This document shows positions 1 to 7,309 of a stretch of 10,178 bases of DNA, in pieces. Both the position numbers and the translations under genes were made by a program. The stretch lies in NCBI GenBank assembly GCA_031268115.1, contig JAIRXV010000243.1:1-10178 (forward strand), read 5' to 3'. Source of the stretch: Bifidobacteriaceae bacterium. GTDB lineage: Bacteria > Actinomycetota > Actinomycetes > Actinomycetales > WQXJ01. The notes below the pieces were generated by a model. That model saw only the letters and a list, made by a program, of their open reading frames with translations. It ran no database searches and was not told the origin of the DNA. How positions within the stretch are numbered: the first letter of the stretch is position 1; the number at the start of each line of letters is the position of its first letter.

Positions 1-1
1 T

Positions 2-622
2 GAGACTGACGTGGACGGCCTAATCGAGCTCGTGGGTCTCGCTGATGCCGGCCGAAAAGCGACCCGCAACTATTCGCTTGGCATGAAACAGCGCCTCGGT
101 GTCGCCACCGCCCTCATCAAGAATCCGACCCTGCTCGTGTTGGACGAACCGGCAAACGGCCTGGATCCGGCCGGCATGCGGGATATGCGCGATCTGTTGA
201 TTCGCCTGCGCGATGACGGCCGAACGGTCCTGCTCTCTTCCCATCTGTTGACGGAGGTGGAACAGGTGGCAGATCGGATCGGGATAATCGACCGCGGGCG
301 CATGAAGCTGATCGGTACCGTGGACGATTTGCGCGCCCGGGCCGGCGCCAGAGTGCTCATCGATGCCCGCCCCGCTGGCCGCGCGGCAGCCGTCCTAGCG
401 GCGTCGGAGTTGCTCCCCGAATCGTCCGTCAAGCTCGAAGCCGGAACAGTGGCCGTGACGCTACCCCGGACCAGCGAACCCGGCGAGGCGGAAGACGCCA
501 TCGTCCCCAGACTTGTTCGGGAACTCGTCGACAACGGCCTTAGCGTTCATCGCGTGGTCAACGACGAGCGGTCTCTGACCGATCTATTCCTGACCCTGAC
601 CTCGGAAGGGATTCGCTCATGA
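2..622 (+). CDS. ABC transporter ATP-binding protein, 5'-truncated by the window edge
   Basis: This is the C-terminal part of an ABC-type ATPase that would drive the membrane protein encoded next. Visible motifs are a signature loop (SLGMKQRLG, nt 74-100), Walker B with its catalytic Glu (LLVLDEP, from nt 131), a D-loop (NGLDP) and the switch His in LLSSH (His codon 242-244). Walker A and the Q-loop are absent. The frame is open back to nt 2, so the gene begins outside the window; the in-frame GTG at 11 is not the real start. The roughly 100 residues after the H-loop form the variable C-terminal extension seen in DrrA/BcrA-like exporters. The stop overlaps the permease ATG by 4 bp (ATGA), so the two are one operon. 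The family is certain; the substrate (drug, peptide or lipid) cannot be told. Confidence 0.95.
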   Translation, partial: ETDVDGLIELVGLADAGRKATRNYSLGMKQRLGVATALIKNPTLLVLDEPANGLDPAGMRDMRDLLIRLRDDGRTVLLSSHLLTEVEQVADRIGIIDRGRMKLIGTVDDLRARAGARVLIDARPAGRAAAVLAASELLPESSVKLEAGTVAVTLPRTSEPGEAEDAIVPRLVRELVDNGLSVHRVVNDERSLTDLFLTLTSEGIRS

Positions 623-1512
623 ACCGGACTTCCGCAGCGCCGGTGTCCACATCTTCGAGCCGCGCCGTCAGGTTTCCCGTGCGGGCCGCATGGCTCGGGC
701 TGATAGGGCAACGGTCCATCCTCGTGTTGATCGGCGTCTGGTTGGCCGAAGCCATCGGGTTCGGGGTGGTGCTCAACGCGGCGCTGTACAGGAGTCTTTC
801 GGCCGATCAGACCGTCGATCCTGCCATGACCGAAGAAATGGGAAACAGCCTGCACCCACACAGCCTCGACGTCTTCGCTGCGGGCGCCATCCCGTTCTAC
901 GGCGCGGCGATGGCCCTGGCGATCGGGGCTCTGGCCGTAGGGAACGAGTACCGTTTCGGCACCGTACGTCTGCTTTACAGCCAGGGTCCCGGGCGGCTCG
1001 CAGTACTCGGCGCGCAGCTTGTGGCGCTCGTTGGCTTGTTGGGGCTAATGAGCCTCGCCACCTACATCGCTGACTTCGCGGGCCTGAGCGTGGTCAGCGC
1101 CCTATGGGCCTGGCCGATTGGCGCGCCGCCCCTCGGCTCAACACTCACGTCCCTCGCAGCGACGTGGCTCACGGTGACCGCCTACGGCCTGCTCGGCGCT
1201 GCCCTTGCGGTGCTCACCCGCGGCATTGTCTGGGCGCTGACCGGTGGCCTGATCTGGGTGGTCGGGGCTGAGACTGCCCTCACCGCAATAGCCGGGGCGG
1301 TGCCGTGGCTGAAGGGGCCGGCCCACGGCCTACTCGGTGCGGCCACCTCAAACCTGGCGGTTGCGCGCGGAGCTTATCCGTGGTGGCCAGGCGCGATGTC
1401 CACATCTGTCACGCCCGGTGAGGGATGGGCCGCCGCCCTGGTGCTCGCAGTGTGGGCGATTGCCGGGACTGGGGTTGCCCTCGCGGCGATTGGACGCAGG
1501 GACATCGGGTAG
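619..1512 (+). CDS. ABC-2-type transporter permease
   Basis: This 297-residue integral membrane protein is the permease partner of the ATPase just upstream. About six hydrophobic segments are visible, near residues 33-55, 88-107, 128-155, 178-199, 204-225 and 271-291. A short polar N-terminus precedes them, and a soluble loop of about 30 residues lies between segments 1 and 2. The motif GNEYRFGTVR (residues 108-117) after the second segment is typical of ABC-2 permeases, where it lies in the cytoplasmic coupling region. The ATG overlaps the ATPase stop and has a purine-rich GGAAGGG 8 nt upstream. The protein ends in the positively charged IGRRDIG. The last 13 coding bases already belong to the 71-bp-period repeat block downstream. 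The substrate is unknown. Confidence 0.9.
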   Translation: MNRTSAAPVSTSSSRAVRFPVRAAWLGLIGQRSILVLIGVWLAEAIGFGVVLNAALYRSLSADQTVDPAMTEEMGNSLHPHSLDVFAAGAIPFYGAAMALAIGALAVGNEYRFGTVRLLYSQGPGRLAVLGAQLVALVGLLGLMSLATYIADFAGLSVVSALWAWPIGAPPLGSTLTSLAATWLTVTAYGLLGAALAVLTRGIVWALTGGLIWVVGAETALTAIAGAVPWLKGPAHGLLGAATSNLAVARGAYPWWPGAMSTSVTPGEGWAAALVLAVWAIAGTGVALAAIGRRDIG

Positions 1513-1537
1513 CCTCGCGCACTGCCTTACCGGCCCG

Positions 1538-1567
1538 CGGCGATCAGCGGCCTTGCGGGCATCGCCG
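1538..1567 (+). terminator. candidate hairpin terminator of the ABC transporter operon
   Basis: A 7-bp inverted repeat (CGGCGAT / ATCGCCG) with a 16-nt loop starts 25 bp after the permease stop codon. There is no T-tract, which is common for terminators in high-GC actinobacteria but leaves the call weak. Position is the main support. Confidence 0.3.
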
Positions 1568-1680
1568 AGGGGACACCCGATGGCCTCGCGCACTGCCTGA
1601 CCGGCCCCGGCAACACACCGGTGCTGTTGCGCCGTCGGCCGCCGGGACGCCATCGTCCACCTCATCCGCAGTCGCGGCCG

Positions 1681-1701
1681 GCAACACACCGGTGCTGTTG
1701 C
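1681..1701 (-). terminator. candidate hairpin terminator of aroK (repeated copy at 1610-1630)
   Basis: GCAACA pairs with TGTTGC, and an inner CA/TG extends the stem around a CCGG loop with one bulged C. It lies 16 bp beyond the aroK stop codon on the minus strand. An identical hairpin is repeated 71 bp further on, at 1610-1630. No T-tract follows, so a terminator role is inferred from position between convergent genes. Confidence 0.35.
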
Positions 1702-1717
1702 GCCGCCGGCCGCCCAG

Positions 1718-2305
1718 TCAACGCCCCGCAAGGCGAAGCCGGCGGACTATCTCGGCAGCGGCATCGTCCGGGCCGCACGCATCCGTCAACACGCGCAGGC
1801 ACGACACGGCCTCAAGGACCGGGCGGCGCTGTTCCATCAGTTGCACCCAACGCCGCCGCATATCCCCCGCGATCATAGGACGCGAACCGTCCTTAGCGAT
1901 CCGCTCGACCGCATAGGGAAATGAAACGTCGAGAAACACGACCGTTCCGCCGCGCTCCCGGTAGGCATTCATCGCGAACTGCGTGTCCTCATCCGTGGTC
2001 GCGCCGCCGCCCAGTGCGACGACTCCGGTCTGTTCACGCAAAGCCTCAAGGACCGCCCGGCGCTCAAGATCGCGAAAATGGGCCTCACCGTGGGTGCTAA
2101 ACAACTCAGGGATAGATTTGCCAGTGGCCGCGACAACGGCATCGTCCGTGTCGTGAAAGCCCACATTCCACAAACGTGCCAGCACCCGCCCAATCGAAGA
2201 CTTCCCGGACCCCATGGTCCCCACCAGCACTGCCAGCGGTCCCTCGCTGGGGGCAGGGGGCGGCTCAATCGAATGGCCGCGCCAAGCGCTGGCAGACTCA
2301 CTCAC
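1718..2305 (-). CDS. aroK: Shikimate kinase (AroK)
   Basis: A cytoplasmic enzyme that phosphorylates shikimate to shikimate-3-phosphate with ATP, the fifth step of chorismate synthesis. The 195 residues comprise about 20 extra N-terminal residues and a standard kinase core. Visible motifs are Walker A GTMGSGKSS (29-37), the shikimate-binding DTD (52-54), GEAHFRDLE with the substrate Arg (R78), the GGG of Walker B (99-101), the LID-type SRPM (141-144) and QRRPVLE (159-165) with the C-terminal Arg. All key residues are present; the Tyr usual after the last RxP is Leu here. GTG at 2303-2305 is taken as start, without a clear Shine-Dalgarno, so a slightly shorter protein is possible. It is convergent with the transporter operon and divergent from the cas operon. 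No aroB, aroC or aroQ is adjacent, unlike the usual actinobacterial cluster. Confidence 0.93.
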   Translation of the reverse strand: MSESASAWRGHSIEPPPAPSEGPLAVLVGTMGSGKSSIGRVLARLWNVGFHDTDDAVVAATGKSIPELFSTHGEAHFRDLERRAVLEALREQTGVVALGGGATTDEDTQFAMNAYRERGGTVVFLDVSFPYAVERIAKDGSRPMIAGDMRRRWVQLMEQRRPVLEAVSCLRVLTDACGPDDAAAEIVRRLRLAGR

Positions 2306-2456
2306 CCGCGAAGTCTATCGGCGCCCGCATTGACACTTAGCAAACGGCCCCAGAACTACGGTCCTCCACTGCGCCCGTCAGGCCCCCAGGCGGGGTCCAT
2401 TCGCGCCACGCAACGGCCCGAACGGCGAACACCCGGCGGTTCAGCCGGATTGGGCG

Positions 2457-2520
2457 CGTCCGCTTTCGGGCGGGTCCGCCTTCCGGCGGGTCTGCCTTCG
2501 GGTCGGTCCGCCTTCGGGTC
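2457..2520. repeat. Four tandem 16-bp repeats upstream of the cas operon
   Basis: Four head-to-tail 16-bp units lie at 2457-2472, 2473-2488, 2489-2504 and 2505-2520, with the core GGTCCGCCTTCGGGTC. Units 3 and 4 differ at one base, unit 2 differs from unit 4 at three, and unit 1 is the most diverged. The array ends about 160 bp before the cas10 start codon. It could be a regulatory binding array or a slippage product; the sequence does not decide. Confidence 0.75.
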
Positions 2521-2669
2521 GCCCGGCAAGTCGATCAGCGACACGCGCCCGTAATTCCGTCACAACGCGCGGAGCGGCGCTAGCTTGACTGTTGCGACGT
2601 CCGGGCGTGGCGCCGCACCCTAAGCGGTTGCCAACCGCCCCTGGTTGTATCCCTGACCACACGCCTTAT

Positions 2670-2673
2670 GAGG
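2670..2673 (+). promoter_or_regulatory. Ribosome binding site deciding the cas10 start
   Basis: GAGG, five bases (TAACC) before the GTG at 2679, is a well-placed Shine-Dalgarno core. The upstream in-frame TTG at 2592 has no such site. The protein from the GTG also begins directly with the first palm-like strand. Confidence 0.6.
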
Positions 2674-2678
2674 TAACC

Positions 2679-4610
2679 GTGGCCCCTCCCGCATACCGCT
2701 GGGTAATCATCGAGACCGGCTCCAATCAAGACACGATTTTCGCAACCGACCGCCAGCGCCTCCAGCTGGCCACATCGCACGCGATTGGCGAGGTGGGAAC
2801 GACATGGATTGACCGCGCCATCAACGAAGCGATTCCGCACGGCAGCCGCCACGACCCACCATCCGCAGCGGATCCCGTCAGGCGGGTAGTTAGGGCCTCG
2901 GGCCTGGGTATTCTGCTGGTCCTCGACCCAGAAACCGGCCGGTCTATTGTCGAATCGGTCACCCGCAAGGCGCTAACTGAAAGCCCGGGGATCGACGTGT
3001 GGGGCGTTGTCGGGGCGCAGGAGTTCGATCCGGACGCATCCGATGGCGGGGCAATCGCTGCGTTCGATGCCGCCCGGCTCGAGCACGCCATCGCGAGAAT
3101 GAGCCGACGCCGCCCGCCCAGCGTGCGCGCTCCCGCCTCACCTTTCGTTGCGCGTTGCGTCATTACAGACCGCCCGGCCACTCATCTGCTCCTCGGAGAA
3201 GACGACGGCTCTCAGCCCGTTGCCGCGTCGGTTGCCGCATCGTGGGATCCCAACATGGATGCGCGTAAGAGCCTGGTGGAAGAACTCTGCCGGGAACTCC
3301 AAGGGCCCCATGTCGCCATCGAGGAAACCCAAGGACCTAAGGACCCCATCGGCGATTCGATTCTCAGCCAAGACCTGCTGCGCCAGGGCGCTGACCTCAC
3401 CAACGAAGGGTGGTACGGCGTTCTACATGCGGATGGCAACGCCATCGGCCAAGTTTTCGCCAATCTGTGGCGCACTCGTCCAAATTCGGCTGGCTTCATC
3501 GAGGCGGAGGGAACGCTGAGCGGTGTTCTTGAGCGATTGATCCGTGGGACTGTGGCCAACGCTATCGCGAGGGTGTGGTCAGCCCATGGCGAAAAGAAGA
3601 ACTGGATTGTTCCCATCATTGTGGGTGGCGACGATCTGACGGCGGTGATCTCAGGTTCCGTGGGGTTCGAGTTCGCCGTCGAGTTGGCGCGGGAATTCGA
3701 CGCCCTTACGGCTGAGGGGATGTTCGGATACCCATTGGCGCAGGTGATGGAAAGAATCAATGCCGAGTGCTCGTCCGTGCCGGACCGCCCTTCGCTTGGA
3801 GTTGGGCTCGCGTTCGCCAAGCCGCACCATCCTTTTTCACACGCCCTCCAAGTTGCCAACGATCTGACGGACCTGGCGAAGTCCAAGTCGAAGCGGCAGT
3901 TTTCTGCGCTCGGCGTTCATGTGATCAACGAGCGGTCCCTGCGTTCTCTGAACGATCTACGTGCCGAGGCCTCCACTGGCTCCGGTCCCAGCAAATGGTG
4001 CGCCTTCGCCGATCCCATCGCCATCGGCCGTTATCCCGGGACGGGCCTACCGGAACTAACGGAATTGGATGAGTTGATGAAAGCGTTGGATCCCCGATGG
4101 ATTGGTCTCCCGGGCCGTGATGGCGGAGCTGGCGGTCAGGGCGCCGTTGACCAGGAGCGCCCACGGCCCCTCACCAACCCTGCCGACCATTACGACGGTC
4201 TGACATCCGGCTTGGCGGGCTCGGGCCCGGGCTCGCCAGATGGTCCCTTGGTGCCCTCCAAGGTGGCCTTGCACGCGCTGCGACGGGCGTTGACAACGCC
4301 AACCAAGGATGTGGAGGTGCTCAAGGCGCGGGTCAAGCGGGCGTGGAACCGCGTGGAACTCGCTCAGGCCAGATCCCCCAAAGGTGCGGCAGCCGGCGCA
4401 CTCCAACGAATCAAGGGCGATCTAGCGTGGCTGCTCGATTCGCCGCGCGATGCCGCCTTGCCTCTGGCGCCAATCCTGCTGGTAACTGCCATGGACTTGG
4501 TGGATGTCGCCTCGGGCACAGTCGAGGGCGCAGAGCGCGCTGACAAGGCGCGGACATCGGCCGGAGGGACCGCAGCGGAAAAGGCGGACGAGAGCGGGGA
4601 AGACGCATGA
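2679..4610 (+). CDS. cas10: Cas10, HD-less type III-D effector subunit with intact GGDD cyclase motif
   Basis: Large subunit of a type III CRISPR effector. On target-RNA binding its cyclase site should convert ATP to cyclic oligoadenylate. From the GTG it is 643 residues; a TTG at 2592 would add 29. The N-terminus (about 5-60) starts directly with a first palm-like segment, as in Cmr2/Csm1, so the usual N-terminal HD nuclease is missing, which is typical of III-D. Around residue 160 is CVITDRPA, where Cas10 normally has a zinc finger, but no CxxC pairs are seen. The second palm holds D252-G-N and G316-G-D-D319, followed by LGVGLAFAKP and LAKSKSKR. The last 200 residues are a Gly/Pro-rich linker, a helical domain like Cas10 D4, and a charged tail. 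Its stop overlaps the next gene by ATGA. Confidence 0.93.
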   Translation: MAPPAYRWVIIETGSNQDTIFATDRQRLQLATSHAIGEVGTTWIDRAINEAIPHGSRHDPPSAADPVRRVVRASGLGILLVLDPETGRSIVESVTRKALTESPGIDVWGVVGAQEFDPDASDGGAIAAFDAARLEHAIARMSRRRPPSVRAPASPFVARCVITDRPATHLLLGEDDGSQPVAASVAASWDPNMDARKSLVEELCRELQGPHVAIEETQGPKDPIGDSILSQDLLRQGADLTNEGWYGVLHADGNAIGQVFANLWRTRPNSAGFIEAEGTLSGVLERLIRGTVANAIARVWSAHGEKKNWIVPIIVGGDDLTAVISGSVGFEFAVELAREFDALTAEGMFGYPLAQVMERINAECSSVPDRPSLGVGLAFAKPHHPFSHALQVANDLTDLAKSKSKRQFSALGVHVINERSLRSLNDLRAEASTGSGPSKWCAFADPIAIGRYPGTGLPELTELDELMKALDPRWIGLPGRDGGAGGQGAVDQERPRPLTNPADHYDGLTSGLAGSGPGSPDGPLVPSKVALHALRRALTTPTKDVEVLKARVKRAWNRVELAQARSPKGAAAGALQRIKGDLAWLLDSPRDAALPLAPILLVTAMDLVDVASGTVEGAERADKARTSAGGTAAEKADESGEDA

Positions 4611-7309
4611 ACGCGCGCTCAAGCAGGTCGAAGCCCAGCGGCCAGGGCGGGGCGCAGCCCAGGCAGCGGCCGGGCGTTGCCGGCCCGGGCCCCGGCCAAG
4701 CCCAGCCTCACGGCGAAAACGCGGCGTCGAGTCCCGCGTCAAGCCCCACGGCCTCTCCGGCACTCACGAGGACCGACAGCCAAGAGGACACACCCAACTT
4801 TTCGTTCGGGGTCCGCGTCGAGTTCGTTTCCGATTGGATCATCGGCACTGGCTCGGCTCGATCCCGGACGTTGAATCAGACCTGCAAGCGCGACCGAGAT
4901 GGGCTGCCCTACCTGCCTGCGAGCACCCTCATCGGCTTGCTACGTGAGCACGCTTGGGCGGCGGCCGAGGCGCTCGATGGCGATCAATTCACGCTGTGGC
5001 GCGAGTGGCACACCTACGTGTTCGGATCGGATCCCGCCGGGGAGCGGTTCGCGAGCGCGGCGCCCGAATATTCGCGGGCGGTGCCAACACCAGCCGCCCT
5101 GCGAGGCACGTCACTGCATCTTCCGCCCGCAGCCCGTAAAGCGATTGCCCGCGCTCAGGGGGTCGTCACTTCCGCTGACCTATGCGACAGCGCCTTTGTG
5201 ATCCGTCCGGGCATAAAGATCAACGATCGAACCGGAACCGCCTCTGAGGATTTCCTGCGTGCCGAGGAACGGGCCCGCGCTGGCCTGTTGCTGGAGGCAA
5301 GCGACTGGGAGATAGCGTTCCCCGCGTCGTTCCCGGCGGTCGACCGCTGGCCAGCGGCGCTCCTGGTCGCCAGCGCGGCACGGCTGATTCGCGGGATCGG
5401 CGGGAAACGGCGACGCGGGGCCGGGCAGGTGGACCTTCACGCGATCCGCTTACCGGGCCTGGTGCCGGGCAGTTCATTCGAAGCGACGGATCCGAACGCC
5501 TTCGACGGGCAATTCGATGAGGGGTTGGCGAAATGGTTCGAGGCGGCAAACGGCGAGGTCCCGCACCCGCCGCGGGAAACCGCTGAACCACGCATCTCCG
5601 ACCCAATGCGCCAAGAGTCCCCTTCGCCATCGGACACATTCCTTCATGAACCCGCCCCGCCTCCGCCTGCGGCTTTGGCCCATCGCTTCAACCTCGACAT
5701 TGAAACCACCTCCCCCGTGCTCGTCAACGTTTCCACAAAGGGAAACACGACCACTTCGGCACAAGCGATTCCCGGAGCGGTGCTGATGGGAATTGTGGGC
5801 CACGCCATAGGTAAGGGATTCGACGGTCTGGTACGCGATGCGCAGATCATTGTCACCCCTGCGTATCCCGTAGTAGACGAGGTTCGCGCCGTGCCCTGGC
5901 CTCTTTCGCTCGGACGGCTCAAGTACGATGACGGAAATGAGTTTGTCAACGCATGCTCGCCTCAAGAAAGCTATGAGCCGCTCAGGCCGCCGGACGAACC
6001 GTACCTGGTCCATTTGCGCGACGGGCGCTGGAGCAAAGCCGGAGCGGACCTTGTTATCGAGGCCCGAACCGTGGTGGACGACGCTTCGGGCCGCACCCAG
6101 GCTGACCGGGGCGGCCCGTACACCATCGTCGCCCTCGCTCCCGGTCAGCAGTTCCGCGCCGAGATCTGGGCAACTGCGGAGCTCACCCGAGATCTGACCG
6201 CCATTGACGCGAAGACTGAGCGAATAGGCAAGAAATCCAAGGCAGACTACGGTAGGGCAACAGTCTCTTGGTCCAAGCCTCCCGCTGCCAATGCCACGGT
6301 CCTCCCCATTGCCGCGAACACGCCCTTCACCCTCTACGCGGAATCGGATCTGGTGGTTCCCGGGCCGAATGGAACCCACGAACCAACCCCGGAGGCACTG
6401 GTCGCGGCCGTCCAGGCGGCGTTGCGGGCGGCGGGCGCGGCGGACGGGATTGCCGTGAAAATGCAACCGGTTGAAGTTCCGGCCACGGGCAGGCAACTCC
6501 CGCACGCCGACTGTGCCCTATCTGGCTCGGCCACCCCCACCGCGGACTGCGCCGCCCCGCTCGCGCTGGCGGGCCCCGCGTTCTGGTACCGGGTGATCCG
6601 GACGGAGAGTTGGCAAAAATCGTGGGGACTACCCCGTCCATCGATCCTGGCGATTGCTGCTGGGTCGGTATTCCGCCTAATTGCCACAGAGGAAATCCCG
6701 GGCGATGTCGTGGCCGCACTGAGCGCGGCAGGCCTGGGATGGCGTCGAGCGGAAGGGTTCGGCCGGGTGGCAATCAACAGCGCAGCTCTCACGAAGCAAA
6801 CCCTCATAGTTGAGCCCGCAGCGACGACTTCATCGTCTCCCACTCCCACGGACAGCGACCGGGCCGATCCAGTTTATCGACGCTTGGCGCGGGTGGCCTG
6901 GAAAAACGCCATCGTCGATCGCGCCCGAACCTTGGCCGAGAATACCGCCGAGCGAGAGAAATACGTCCCCGGGACGTGCTCCCCCTCGCAGCGCGGTACG
7001 CTGCGGGAATTGATCTCGGGCGCAGGCTCACGTGAATGCGTGACGCCGGACGAAATGCGCCAGTGGCCGGATGCCCTCGGCACGCCGTGGAGTGGGGCCG
7101 TCAAAAACCTCGAGACGCTGCTGGCACCGGGAAGCTGGGATAGCGAACATATACTCTGGACCAAACTGTTTCCCGGCGAACCGCTCCAGTTAAAGGAATA
7201 CTTCTCGGAGACCGAAATAGCCGCGCTGACGCAGTTCGCGGTCCGGGCCTTCCTGATTGAGGCGCTCCGCGACCATCCGGTCTCAGCCAACGAAGGTGAC
7301 GCGTCATGA
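4607..7309 (+). CDS. cas7-cas5-cas11: Cas7-Cas5(Csx10)-Cas11 fusion, type III-D
   Basis: A 900-residue multidomain crRNA-binding subunit. Residues 1-62 are a disordered Pro/Gly/Ala/Ser-rich extension. Residues 64-282 form a Csm3/Cas7-like RAMP: DGLPYLPASTL (98-108) before the first helix, a thumb-like segment ending in DRTGTASE, and the Gly-rich loop GIGGKRRRGAGQV (263-275). After a Pro-rich linker, residues 360-728 match Csx10, the Cas5-like subunit: AIPGAVLMG (387-395), AYP (419-421), a second TxxDxxxGR-like segment (488-496), and the RAMP Gly loop GLGWRRAEGFGRV (709-721). Residues 755-890 are mostly helical (including SPSQRGTLREL) and sit where Cas11 is fused in the Synechocystis III-Dv protein. 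The Cas11 call is by position and helicity. The ATG overlaps the cas10 stop, and the stop overlaps the next gene by ATGA. Confidence 0.85.
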   Translation: MNARSSRSKPSGQGGAQPRQRPGVAGPGPGQAQPHGENAASSPASSPTASPALTRTDSQEDTPNFSFGVRVEFVSDWIIGTGSARSRTLNQTCKRDRDGLPYLPASTLIGLLREHAWAAAEALDGDQFTLWREWHTYVFGSDPAGERFASAAPEYSRAVPTPAALRGTSLHLPPAARKAIARAQGVVTSADLCDSAFVIRPGIKINDRTGTASEDFLRAEERARAGLLLEASDWEIAFPASFPAVDRWPAALLVASAARLIRGIGGKRRRGAGQVDLHAIRLPGLVPGSSFEATDPNAFDGQFDEGLAKWFEAANGEVPHPPRETAEPRISDPMRQESPSPSDTFLHEPAPPPPAALAHRFNLDIETTSPVLVNVSTKGNTTTSAQAIPGAVLMGIVGHAIGKGFDGLVRDAQIIVTPAYPVVDEVRAVPWPLSLGRLKYDDGNEFVNACSPQESYEPLRPPDEPYLVHLRDGRWSKAGADLVIEARTVVDDASGRTQADRGGPYTIVALAPGQQFRAEIWATAELTRDLTAIDAKTERIGKKSKADYGRATVSWSKPPAANATVLPIAANTPFTLYAESDLVVPGPNGTHEPTPEALVAAVQAALRAAGAADGIAVKMQPVEVPATGRQLPHADCALSGSATPTADCAAPLALAGPAFWYRVIRTESWQKSWGLPRPSILAIAAGSVFRLIATEEIPGDVVAALSAAGLGWRRAEGFGRVAINSAALTKQTLIVEPAATTSSSPTPTDSDRADPVYRRLARVAWKNAIVDRARTLAENTAEREKYVPGTCSPSQRGTLRELISGAGSRECVTPDEMRQWPDALGTPWSGAVKNLETLLAPGSWDSEHILWTKLFPGEPLQLKEYFSETEIAALTQFAVRAFLIEALRDHPVSANEGDAS

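Larger units (their letters stand above)
1500..1714. repeat. 71-bp-period repeat block filling a convergent intergenic gap
   Basis: Two different repeat pairs share one period of 71 bp. Pair A is 1500-1536 and 1571-1607 (37 bp, five mismatches, the last 24 bp differing at one base). Pair B is 1607-1643 and 1678-1714 (37 bp, one mismatch). Together they make about three degenerate units over 215 bp. Each unit holds an inverted repeat, at 1538-1567, 1610-1630 and 1681-1701. The block begins inside the last codons of the permease gene and ends 3 bp before the aroK stop codon on the other strand, so it fills the gap. It may act as bidirectional terminators or be a small repeated element. It was considered as a CRISPR remnant and rejected. 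Confidence 0.75.
2306..2678. other. Divergent intergenic region between aroK and the cas operon
   Basis: No convincing gene lies here. The region must carry the aroK promoter (minus strand) and probably the promoter of the cas operon (plus strand). It contains four tandem 16-bp repeats at 2457-2520. Promoter-like pieces on the plus strand are a perfect TTGACA at 2330-2335 and TTGACT at 2585-2590. Neither has a good -10 hexamer at 16-18 bp (the nearest, TACGGT at 2357, is 21 bp from the first), so no promoter is called. The cas10 reading frame is open upstream to a TTG at 2592, but that stretch looks like untranslated leader. Confidence 0.6.

Noticed and set aside
2..1512. ABC transporter as part of the CRISPR system
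   Set aside because: It is separated from cas10 by a convergent aroK and the repeat block, has its own operon structure, and ABC exporters are not known type III ancillary genes.
1607..1714. Two 37-bp repeats with a 34-bp spacer, resembling a minimal CRISPR array near cas genes
   Set aside because: Only two copies. A different repeat pair beside it has the same 71-bp period, so the 'spacer' is part of a larger tandem unit. The repeat has a strong internal hairpin and no GAAAG or ATTGAAAC-type end. It is separated from the cas operon by aroK.
1809..2064. A near-repeated stretch (CCTCAAGGACCG with CGGCGCT) at about 1810 and 2044
   Set aside because: Both copies encode similar RR-x-VLEA segments of the shikimate kinase; this reflects protein sequence and codon bias, not a mobile repeat.
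2330..2362. TTGACA ... TACGGT as a promoter for the cas operon
   Set aside because: The -35 is perfect, but the spacing to the -10-like hexamer is 21 bp and the -10 is poor.
2592..2678. Upstream TTG start adding 29 residues to Cas10
   Set aside because: No Shine-Dalgarno at the TTG and no conserved features in the extra residues. GTG at 2679 has GAGG at 5-nt spacing.
5699..5706. ATTGAAAC, the common 3' end of many CRISPR repeats
   Set aside because: A single occurrence, in frame within the Csx10 domain coding sequence, with no repeated copies.
5474..6505. 343-residue open frame on the minus strand
   Set aside because: Fully antisense to the Csx10 domain. No recognisable motif and no ribosome binding site; long antisense frames are expected in high-GC coding DNA.
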